Origin: Lachnoclostridium sp. UBA903
GTDB lineage: Bacteria; Bacillota; Clostridia; Lachnospirales; Lachnospiraceae
Length of the DNA stretch: 26,839 nucleotides
Assembly (NCBI GenBank): GCA_002294045.1
Contig: DBEP01000006.1
Span: 130,681 to 157,519 of the forward strand
Direction: 5' to 3'
The notes beneath the pieces were generated by a model. It ran no database searches. It was given only the letters and a program-made list of their open reading frames with translations, and was not told the origin of the DNA. The position numbers were made by a program, and so were the translations under genes. Of this stretch, positions 13,937 to 20,960 are shown piece by piece. Every line of letters starts with the position of its first letter. The stretch's first letter is position 1.

Positions 13937-15295
13937 ATGGATTACAGCAAATTAGCAAGAGAAATTTTACTTCTTGTAGGCACTGAAGAAAATTGCAATG
14001 ATTTAGTTCATTGCGCAACAAGGCTCCGTTTTTCTTTAAAAGACAGGAATAAGGCAGATAAAGCCGCAATAGAAAAGCTGGAAGGCGTTGTAAAGGTTGT
14101 GGAAAGCGGGGGGCAATTCCAAATAGTAATAGGCAATACCGTCGGAGATGTTTATCGGGAAATCGGTAAAATTAGTAAACTGACTTCAGACGGAGAAAAG
14201 GTAATCGACGAAAATAAAGATATGCGTTTTATTGATAAGGCAATCAGTTTGATTTCCGCTATTTTTACACCAACTTTATCGGCACTTATCGGTGCCGGTA
14301 TGATTAAAGGTTTATTGATGCTCTTTGTGAAATTTGGAATAGTCGGTACTGACTCCGGAACTTATATGATTTTATTTGCAGCTGCAGATAGCGTATTTTA
14401 TTTCCTTCCTATGCTTCTTGCCTTTTCTTCTGCAAGGAAATTCAACGCGAATCCATTTATAGCAGTTGTTATAGCAGGCGCAATGATTTATCCGACGTTG
14501 CTTACAGCCTACACAGATGGGGTTTCCTTAACATTTTTGGGCATACCGGTTGTATTGGCTAAATATACATCAACTGTGCTTCCAATAATCTTTGCTACTT
14601 ACTTCCTATCCAAGATAGAATATTTATGTAATAAATATATTCATCCAGTCATAAAAAATGTTTTAACACCTATGCTTTGTCTTGGAATTGTAGTTCCATG
14701 CACCTGGCTCATTATAGGTCCTGTTACGTCTTTTCTGGGAAATCTTTTAGGTACGGGGTATCAGGCTTTATATAACTTAAGTCCGATTGTGACAGGACTT
14801 ATTTTTGGAGCCGCTTGGCAGATATTAGTAGTCTTTGGATTGCATTGGGGAATAATTCCGATTGGTTATAATAATCTTGCTTTATATGGCAGAAACACGA
14901 TCAACGGAATGACTGGTCCTTCTAATTTTACTCAAGCAGGTGCAGCGTTTGGAGTATTCCTAAAATCAAAAAATGCAAAAGTAAAGCAAAATGCACTTTC
15001 TGCCGCTATAACAGGAGTCTTTAGTATTACGGAACCCGCTATTTACGGTATTAATTTACGTTATAAAAAACCGTTTTATATTGCCTGCGGAGTAGCTGCT
15101 GTCTCCGGTGCCATAGCCGGTGCATCCAACAGTGCAGCAATAGCTGCCGGTCCGGTTGGTATCTTAAGCATTCCGGTCTTTATGGGAGAAGGATTTATTG
15201 GATTTTTAATAGCTTTATCAGTAGCCTTTTTTGGTACCACCGTTCTTACTTATTTCTTTGGATATGACCGGTCAAATGATAAATTGGAATCGTAA
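13937..15295 (+). CDS. PTS sugar transporter EIIBC, glucose/beta-glucoside superfamily
   Basis: Membrane permease that takes up and phosphorylates a sugar. 452 residues from the ATG at 13937, chosen because GGGAGG precedes it; a TTG at 13922 lies before the ribosome site. The EIIB domain (1-85) carries the phosphorylated Cys26 in HCATRLRFSL and the strand VVESGGQFQIVIG. EIIC (about 105-445) has around ten hydrophobic segments and the stretches FTPTLSALIGAGMIKG, GLHWGIIPIGYNN and FSITEPAIYGINLRYKKP, the last matching the conserved ITEPAIYG-N motif. No EIIA is fused; a separate EIIA is encoded at 16665. Neighbouring alsE and rpiB point to D-allose or D-allulose as substrate. Confidence 0.93.
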   Translation: MDYSKLAREILLLVGTEENCNDLVHCATRLRFSLKDRNKADKAAIEKLEGVVKVVESGGQFQIVIGNTVGDVYREIGKISKLTSDGEKVIDENKDMRFIDKAISLISAIFTPTLSALIGAGMIKGLLMLFVKFGIVGTDSGTYMILFAAADSVFYFLPMLLAFSSARKFNANPFIAVVIAGAMIYPTLLTAYTDGVSLTFLGIPVVLAKYTSTVLPIIFATYFLSKIEYLCNKYIHPVIKNVLTPMLCLGIVVPCTWLIIGPVTSFLGNLLGTGYQALYNLSPIVTGLIFGAAWQILVVFGLHWGIIPIGYNNLALYGRNTINGMTGPSNFTQAGAAFGVFLKSKNAKVKQNALSAAITGVFSITEPAIYGINLRYKKPFYIACGVAAVSGAIAGASNSAAIAAGPVGILSIPVFMGEGFIGFLIALSVAFFGTTVLTYFFGYDRSNDKLES

Positions 15296-15339
15296 ATTAG
15301 CGGTTTACTGAAACATCTTATAAAAATATAATAAGCGGC

Positions 15340-15372
15340 AATCCCACTTTCTTTTTTTAGGAAAGTGGGATT
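15340..15372 (+). terminator. Intercistronic stem-loop between EIIBC and alsE
   Basis: A perfect 12-bp stem, AATCCCACTTTC (15340-15351) with GAAAGTGGGATT (15361-15372), and a 9-base T-rich loop. No T-run follows, so it is less a terminator than a processing or stabilising structure that could uncouple the membrane protein from the enzymes. Confidence 0.6.
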
Positions 15373-15425
15373 AATTACCAGATATGTTATTCCTTATGGA
15401 ACAGAACAAAGATTTGGAGGATAGT

Positions 15426-16076
15426 ATGGATAAATTATTGTGCCCATCATTAATGTGTGCTAATTATGGAAATCTGGAAAAAGAATTAAAGGATTTAGAA
15501 GCGGCAGGTATTGATATATTTCATATAGATATAATGGATGGACAATTTGTGCCCAATTTTGGTATGGGGCTTCAGGATATAGAATACATCTGCAAGAATG
15601 CAAAAAAGAAAGTGGATGCTCATTTGATGATTGAGAATCCAGGAGGTTATGTAGAAAAATTTGCGGCTCTAGGAGTAAATATCATATATATTCACCCTGA
15701 AGCTGATGTACATCCCAACAGAACCCTGCAAAAAATCATGGATACCGGAGCTGTTCCAGGAATCGCTGTTAATCCGGGAACAGCCGTAGAGACTGTTACT
15801 GAGTTGCTGCCTTTTGTTAAATATGTAATGGTAATGACAGTAAATCCTGGATTTGCGGGGCAAAAGTACATCGAATCAGTTGATAAAAAGATAAAAAAAT
15901 TAATTACTTTACAGGATGAATATGATTACGAAATAATGATTGATGGTGCATGTACACCAAATAGAATAAAATACTTAAGTAAAATGGGTGTGAAAGGCTT
16001 TATTCTTGGAACATCTGCGTTGTTTGGAAAAGGAAAATCATACAAAGAAATTATACAGGAATTAAGACAATTATAA
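15426..16076 (+). CDS. alsE: D-allulose-6-phosphate 3-epimerase (AlsE-like member of the Rpe family)
   Basis: Metal-dependent TIM-barrel epimerase, 216 residues. Family motifs are present: HIDIMDGQFVPNF, VDAHLMIENP, MTVNPGFAGQKYI, MIDGA and GTSALF. Details match E. coli AlsE as I recall it more than Rpe: CPSLMC at the start (Rpe has APSIL), HPE after the fourth strand (Rpe has HVE), GFAGQ (Rpe GFGGQ) and GTS-LF near the end. I use the ATG at 15426 (TTGGAGG just before it); the frame open from 15384 would only add a non-conserved head. With RpiB it would convert allose 6-phosphate via allulose 6-phosphate to fructose 6-phosphate. Ribulose-phosphate epimerase activity remains possible. Confidence 0.82.
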   Translation: MDKLLCPSLMCANYGNLEKELKDLEAAGIDIFHIDIMDGQFVPNFGMGLQDIEYICKNAKKKVDAHLMIENPGGYVEKFAALGVNIIYIHPEADVHPNRTLQKIMDTGAVPGIAVNPGTAVETVTELLPFVKYVMVMTVNPGFAGQKYIESVDKKIKKLITLQDEYDYEIMIDGACTPNRIKYLSKMGVKGFILGTSALFGKGKSYKEIIQELRQL

Positions 16077-16096
16077 AAAGAGAAAGGCAGGGTATT

Positions 16097-16588
16097 ATGA
16101 AAATAGCAATAGGATCTGATCATGTGGGTTTTGAGTTAAAACCGCAAATGATAGAGTATGTAAAAGAGCTGGGACATGAAATCGATGATTTCGGACCATT
16201 TGGTTCTGAAAGAACCGATTACCCAATCTATGGCAAAAAGGTAGCTAAAGCAGTTGCAGCAGGAGAGTATGACAGAGGTATTCTTATTTGCGGAACAGGT
16301 GTCGGTATTTCCATAACGGCAAATAAAGTAAAAGGAATTCGTGCAATTGTATGTAGTGAACCATATTCTGCTAAATTATCCAGGCAGCACAATAATACGA
16401 ATATTCTTGCATTCGGATCAAGAGTAATCGGAGGCGAATTAGCAAAGATGATTGTTAAAGAATGGCTGGAAGGCGAATACGAAGGCGGACGCCATCAGAG
16501 AAGAATTGACGAAATTGCTGCAGTTGAAGAAGAAAATGATGAATTATTTGAGGAAATCAAATGTTCTGAAGATACAAAGTACAAATAA
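16097..16588 (+). CDS. rpiB: Ribose-5-phosphate / allose-6-phosphate isomerase (RpiB/LacAB family)
   Basis: Aldose-ketose phosphate isomerase. Family residues are all there: SDH at 7-9, Asp41-Tyr-Pro, catalytic Cys65 in LICGTGVGIS, His98-Asn99 in RQHNNTNIL, Arg109 in FGSRVIG. At 163 residues it is about 14 longer than usual, through an acidic tail (EEENDELFEE...). E. coli RpiB is known to act on allose 6-phosphate, and the operon setting suggests that use here. AAAGGCAGGG precedes the ATG and only 20 bases separate it from alsE, so they are co-transcribed. A perfect small dyad, TATACT/AGTATA, lies in the 76-base gap to the EIIA gene. Confidence 0.92.
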   Translation: MKIAIGSDHVGFELKPQMIEYVKELGHEIDDFGPFGSERTDYPIYGKKVAKAVAAGEYDRGILICGTGVGISITANKVKGIRAIVCSEPYSAKLSRQHNNTNILAFGSRVIGGELAKMIVKEWLEGEYEGGRHQRRIDEIAAVEEENDELFEEIKCSEDTKYK

Positions 16589-16664
16589 ATGGAAGCGTAT
16601 TATTATATATTTATACTTATAGTATAAGAGCAGGCCGATAAAGATAAACCTAGGAGGTAGGGTT

Positions 16665-17150
16665 ATGTTATCATTTTTAAAAAAGAAAGAAATAAAAGAA
16701 TTAAAAGCAGTATTGAGCGGAAATATTATTCCGATTGAACAGGTACCGGAGGAAACTTTCGCATCAAAAGCATTAGGCGAAGGAATTGCATTTGAGCCTG
16801 TTAACGATAATATAGTCGTTGCTCCTGCTGACGGTGTCATGACCTCAGCATCCGAAACGATGAAACACGCAGTAGGAATGACATTAAGGAATGATATGGA
16901 AGTATTAATTCATATTGGCATTGATACGGTAGCCTTAAATGGTAAAGGTTATGAACTATTGGTAAAAACGGGAGATAAAGTAAAAGCTGGAGCACCTTTA
17001 GTTAAGTTTGATAAAGAATTTATAGAATCAAAAGGATATTCGGTTATTACAATGATGATTATTACTGATTCAGGAAATGTACAAAATTTTTCATTTACTA
17101 CAGAGAAAAAAGCAGTAAAAAATAAGACGGTAGTCGTTTCATTGCAATAA
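16665..17150 (+). CDS. PTS EIIA component, glucose (Crr) type
   Basis: Cytosolic phosphocarrier that passes phosphate from HPr to the EIIB domain. 161 residues, usual for a free EIIA-Glc. Active-site His83 sits in LIHIGIDTVALNGKGY, with the partner His68 in MKHAVGMT; VVAPADGVM and the GDKVKAGAPLVKFD loop are also typical. AGGAGG lies seven bases before the ATG. It completes the EIIBC of this operon and is probably dedicated to it. No clear terminator follows; a short ACATAA/TTATGT dyad at 17160-17173 is the only structure. Confidence 0.93.
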   Translation: MLSFLKKKEIKELKAVLSGNIIPIEQVPEETFASKALGEGIAFEPVNDNIVVAPADGVMTSASETMKHAVGMTLRNDMEVLIHIGIDTVALNGKGYELLVKTGDKVKAGAPLVKFDKEFIESKGYSVITMMIITDSGNVQNFSFTTEKKAVKNKTVVVSLQ

Positions 17151-17228
17151 CAGTAATTAACATAATTTTATGTAGAACAAAGAATAAGAATTAAAATTAA
17201 TATAAATTATTAAAATCCTATTTCTTGT

Positions 17229-17754
17229 TCATTTCGCTCCAATCAATAAACCGATACCGTTTCTTGCTGCTATTGTTAAATCTTATTTGAAACTTCTCGG
17301 CCATAATTCTTCAAGACAATTTTCACAAAGCTTCGGCCAGATTGACACCGCAGGTTCATTTTTACCTAATCCTCCCATTTTAATCTGCGGCCGCGGGAAA
17401 TACCGGAAGCTAAGCATTCATTTTTGCCTGCAGGTTCTGGACTTCAATAGCCGGTAAGGTAATTTCATATAACTACTTTTGTTCAGAACTTCTGTTAAGA
17501 TTCCAATTATATTTCTTTCTCTTTCAATTATTATTTCGGCTTTAGCTTTAGTATCAGAAATCAGTCTTTCAGGATTATTGAAATATTAGGAATTCTTTTG
17601 AATATAAATTGTGTTTGAAAGGCACTCTTTCGGAGTATTCCTATTGTTAAGATACCGGCATATCATAGCCTAATTCTTTATATATTTCCCTTACTACATC
17701 ACTATTAATCTTAAAGAACCGGCTTTCAATTCCAATGGTAGGACTGCTGTCTTG
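17229..17754 (-). pseudogene. Decayed minus-strand coding remnants, unidentified
   Basis: This gap before blaI has protein-like fragments on the minus strand in shifting frames. They are 17754-17647 (SRFFKINSDVVREIYKELGY, ending MPVS-stop) and 17579-17463 (NPERLISDTKAKAEIIIERE and GILTEVLNKSSYMK). A one-base shift then continues with LPAIEVQNLQAKMNA to a stop at 17410. Further pieces are 17417-17284 (GLGKNEPAVSIWPKLCENCL) and 17282-17229 (DLTIAARNGIGLLIGAK). Codon-like composition without an intact frame or start suggests one or more dead genes, possibly of phage origin. I cannot name a family. The rest of 17151-17228 is featureless AT-rich DNA. Confidence 0.4.
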
Positions 17755-17780
17755 ACATTTTGAGATTACTATTGTAAACT
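17752..17780 (+). promoter_or_regulatory. Promoter of the BlaI/M56 operon
   Basis: TTGACA (17752-17757), 17-base spacer, TAAACT (17775-17780). It gives a start near 17787 and lies within the dyad below. Confidence 0.75.
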
Positions 17781-17805
17781 ATATGAGACTACAAAAATAA
17801 TCTCA
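17761..17805. promoter_or_regulatory. Operator dyad for the BlaI-type repressor
   Basis: TGAGATTACTATTGTA (17761-17776) and TACAAAAATAATCTCA (17790-17805) are inverted copies with 14 of 16 matching, separated by 13 bases. They include the TACA/TGTA elements typical of BlaI/MecI operators. The dyad overlaps the spacer, the -10 and the start point, which suits autorepression. Confidence 0.75.
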
Positions 17806-17818
17806 AAAGGAGATATTA

Positions 17819-18178
17819 ATGAAAAAGCATATACAGATTACCGATGCGGAACTGCCGATTATGAAAGTATTGTGGGAGAAAGATGACCTTACTTCACCTG
17901 AAATATTTGCAGGTATGGATGGGAACAAAAGCACGCTGAAAACTTTATTACAGAGGCTTGTATCCAAGGGAGCAATTAAGGCAATTAAAATTAATTCACG
18001 CACCTACCGGTATTCGCCAATTATAACACGCGGCGAGTACACAAATGCAAGCAGCAGAAGCTTTATCCAAAAGGTATTTGACGGCTCTGCCGAAAAAATG
18101 CTTCTAAACTTTGTAAAGGAAGACAAAATCAACCGCGAGGACTTGCAGAAGCTGCTTGATATGATTGAGGAGGAATAG
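17819..18178 (+). CDS. BlaI/MecI-family repressor
   Basis: Winged-helix dimeric repressor, 119 residues. The DNA-binding part (about 6-70) shows ITDAELPIMKVLWEKDDLTS, GNKSTLKTLLQRLVSKGAI and the wing SRTYRYSPII. The C-terminal dimerisation helices follow, with Asn97-Phe98 in LLNFVKED, the position at which staphylococcal BlaI is cleaved on induction. GGAG lies before the ATG. It is followed after 3 bases by the M56 protease gene, the classical repressor-sensor pair, and has an operator dyad on its own promoter. No beta-lactamase gene is nearby, so the regulon is not drug resistance in any obvious way. Confidence 0.94.
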   Translation: MKKHIQITDAELPIMKVLWEKDDLTSPEIFAGMDGNKSTLKTLLQRLVSKGAIKAIKINSRTYRYSPIITRGEYTNASSRSFIQKVFDGSAEKMLLNFVKEDKINREDLQKLLDMIEEE

Positions 18179-18181
18179 CTT

Positions 18182-20797
18182 ATGGGCACCGTTTTAAATG
18201 AACTTAATAAACTATCCTTCATCATAGCACCGGTTTTTTACAAGCTGTTGTTTATGTCTGTTGCCGCATTTTGTATCGGGTCAGTGATTATGCTGATTCG
18301 TCGGTTTGCCGACAGCAAAATCTCACCATTCTGGAAATATACCCTGTGGCTGGTACTGCTTTTTGCTCTTGCCGTTCCCTATAGACCGCAAACTGAATTT
18401 GCACTTCTTGATCGTGTGGCAATGGTGCAGGAAATATCTTATCGCAGTGAATACGACCAGAGCAGGAAAAAAGATATCAATTCTTTAAGTGCAGAGCAAT
18501 CCCTCCCAAATGGGCAGACCGAATCAAGCAATCTCCGGAAGGAGGTTCAGAACAATTTCTTAAAGTCCCTTATGTTTGATGTGATAATTCCTCTGCTATG
18601 GCTGTCAGGAGTAATTACCATAACCCTATTTATGCTCATTAGTCGTATGCGCTTAATGCATAAGCTTAAGCGCCATCTGTATGAAACCAACGGCAAACAC
18701 CTTGTCATGCTCGAACAGTGCAAAGTTACCCTTGGAATCAGAGGTAAAGTTAAGCTTATCACACAGGATTATATCGATGCTCCGGCGCTCCTGGGTATCG
18801 TTCGGCCTAAAATCTTACTGCCGCTTTATGCAAATGAAATGAGTGATAAAAACATAGAATATATTCTTCTCCACGAACTATCCCATTACAAAAGGCTTGA
18901 TATGCTGCTGAATAACCTTCTTCTACTGTTACAGGCAGTATACTGGTTTAACCCTTTTGTATGGCTGATGTTCCGTTTTCTTCGTCAGGATATGGAACTT
19001 GCCAATGATGCCTATGTAATAAACCGTATCGGAAGTGAGTACCAAAAGGACTACCTGCGTTCTTTGGTAGAGGTTCTGGGTCGCTGCAACCGGGTTTCCC
19101 TTACTCCCAAGCTCCTTTGCATGGTGGATGGCAATGATGCAATGGAGAGAAGGATTAAGATGCTCAGGCTGGGCGGACTTTTTAAAAGGCGCAAGCTTCT
19201 TATCGGTGCTTTTAGTATTATCATTCTTTGTGCGGTCAGCATCTTGTTTCTCACTCAGTCATCAAGCTCCCGTGATACCATGAAATGGGCAAAAAACATA
19301 TCGGTAAGCGAGGTGGAGCGTATTGAGCTGGTGGTGATGCCAGGCATTGAAAACGAACGCTACCGGCTGTTTCAGGAGGAGGAATTTGAGGATGTTATTA
19401 CTCTTATCAACCAAAGCCGGGGCAGTTATCTAACTAATCCGGAAGAGCTAGCCGGGGGAGCGGTAACCTTTTATATCACCACAAAGAATGGCATATGTCA
19501 CACGGTAACTAATATCGGCAATACCCAGCTCTGCATTGACGGCGACTATTATGATGCCGGTTATGACTGGCTTTCTTCCTGGCAGTATACCCGGGGAAAT
19601 GCTCCGTTGACGGAAGATTTTTCTTTCGAGGGCAGCACGAAGGAAGAAAAGCTTCAGGTTTTCAAAGGACTTGAGCTTTATGTGTGGAAAAATACAGAGC
19701 TTACCGGAAGTGATAAGCCTTATTTCACCTTGCTGGAAGGTACGAACCGAAACAAGGAGCACTCGGAAATTTATAATTTGGATACTGCTGTTTCTGATAT
19801 CAATGCTGTCGGGCAAAAATTATCTCTCTATGACGAAGGACTTCATTTATCCCTTTATCAAATGAACGAAACAGACTTTACCAAAGAACAAATGACCGTA
19901 TTTGCAGATGAGTTTATGAAATATATGCCTCAAAATTCCTCTATGTCAATCGGATTATCAGAACTTCCGCTATCCTCCGCCGCGCAGGAGGAAGAACAAA
20001 TTCTTACCTTTTGGGTAAAGCCTGACGAACCGGCACAAGTCATTGGTGAGGTTGCAGCCATGCAGTGGCTGAACAGCTATATGGACGAAAAGGTGTCTGA
20101 CCCAGAGCGTATATCGGATTATACCATAGACAGCGTTACTGTCCTTGGGACAGAAATATCAGAAAGCGGCGGTGAAATAGCGGATTATATCATTCACGTT
20201 CGTGTCCAATATGAGATTACGACTGCCTCAGAGGAATATTCCGCTCCGGATGACGGCATTTCAGGCAAAGGTACCTTTGGCGGGCTGTTTCGGGAGCTGT
20301 ATGTAAAGAGGTTGGATAATGGGAACTTTGCGCTTGTAAGCGTATCCCAAGGTGCGGCTGCGGTATTAAAGGCAGAAATGGAGGTTTTCGACAAATCAGG
20401 AATCTTAATTCACTTGCCTGAAAACAAAAACTGGATTGGCAGCCCTGCTTACAGTATAGTTAATGAAACAATTGCTCAAGTGGAATATTATGATAACCTC
20501 ATCCAGGCCAATATGGTGCTACGCGCAGGCAAGGAGGACATTCAAACTTTATCTGGAATATCGTATAGTTTTGATGTGGAACGGGAGGAAAATTGGTCTG
20601 CCAAAACGATTGAAGACAAAAGCCTTATTGATATTAAAGCACAGTGTATAATTTCAGACAAGGAAATGAGGAGTGTATTTGTCAGTTGGAGCTATAAAGA
20701 ATTTAACTATACTCTTTTCGGATATATCACTGATAAAGAGGCAGATATATCGCCTATTGCCAAAACAGCGGTATACATTGCGGAGCATATGCGATAA
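18182..20797 (+). CDS. M56 (BlaR1/MecR1-type) membrane metalloprotease with a large extracellular domain
   Basis: Signal transducer that would cleave or trigger loss of the partner BlaI. Membrane helices are evident near 15-40, 50-67, 130-153 and 340-358. The zinc protease sits in the cytoplasmic loop: APALLGIVRPKILLP and HELSHYKR (231-238), with a third ligand Glu in MELANDAYV (about 272), where the usual Cys of ELACDE is Asn. The roughly 500-residue outer part (360-871) is not a penicillin-binding domain: I see no SxxK, SxN and KTG set. It begins WAKNISVSEVERIELVVMPG, like the DUF5301-type domains I recall in Clostridia. The total is some 270 residues longer than BlaR1, so the ligand is likely something other than a beta-lactam. 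GAGGAGG precedes the ATG. Confidence 0.88.
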   Translation: MGTVLNELNKLSFIIAPVFYKLLFMSVAAFCIGSVIMLIRRFADSKISPFWKYTLWLVLLFALAVPYRPQTEFALLDRVAMVQEISYRSEYDQSRKKDINSLSAEQSLPNGQTESSNLRKEVQNNFLKSLMFDVIIPLLWLSGVITITLFMLISRMRLMHKLKRHLYETNGKHLVMLEQCKVTLGIRGKVKLITQDYIDAPALLGIVRPKILLPLYANEMSDKNIEYILLHELSHYKRLDMLLNNLLLLLQAVYWFNPFVWLMFRFLRQDMELANDAYVINRIGSEYQKDYLRSLVEVLGRCNRVSLTPKLLCMVDGNDAMERRIKMLRLGGLFKRRKLLIGAFSIIILCAVSILFLTQSSSSRDTMKWAKNISVSEVERIELVVMPGIENERYRLFQEEEFEDVITLINQSRGSYLTNPEELAGGAVTFYITTKNGICHTVTNIGNTQLCIDGDYYDAGYDWLSSWQYTRGNAPLTEDFSFEGSTKEEKLQVFKGLELYVWKNTELTGSDKPYFTLLEGTNRNKEHSEIYNLDTAVSDINAVGQKLSLYDEGLHLSLYQMNETDFTKEQMTVFADEFMKYMPQNSSMSIGLSELPLSSAAQEEEQILTFWVKPDEPAQVIGEVAAMQWLNSYMDEKVSDPERISDYTIDSVTVLGTEISESGGEIADYIIHVRVQYEITTASEEYSAPDDGISGKGTFGGLFRELYVKRLDNGNFALVSVSQGAAAVLKAEMEVFDKSGILIHLPENKNWIGSPAYSIVNETIAQVEYYDNLIQANMVLRAGKEDIQTLSGISYSFDVEREENWSAKTIEDKSLIDIKAQCIISDKEMRSVFVSWSYKEFNYTLFGYITDKEADISPIAKTAVYIAEHMR

Positions 20798-20887
20798 TCG
20801 GTTAATGCTTATGAGTAGGAGCGCAATGATATCGTATTACGGACTGCATAAGTAAAAAACTTAAAAGGTAGTTTGTCTGCAGTCTGA

Positions 20888-20934
20888 GGGGGCTGTTGCA
20901 AAGTAGGGTAAATTTATCATTTGCAGCAGCCCCC
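20888..20934. terminator. Bidirectional terminator-like palindrome
   Basis: GGGGGCTGTTGCAAA (20888-20902) and TTTGCAGCAGCCCCC (20920-20934) pair with one G-U and a 17-base loop. It lies between two converging genes, 90 bases after the protease stop and 26 before the phosphoesterase stop. The arms are the same unit as at 5450-5527. Confidence 0.7.
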
Positions 20935-20960
20935 TGATAGGTTAAATCAACTTAAATTAA

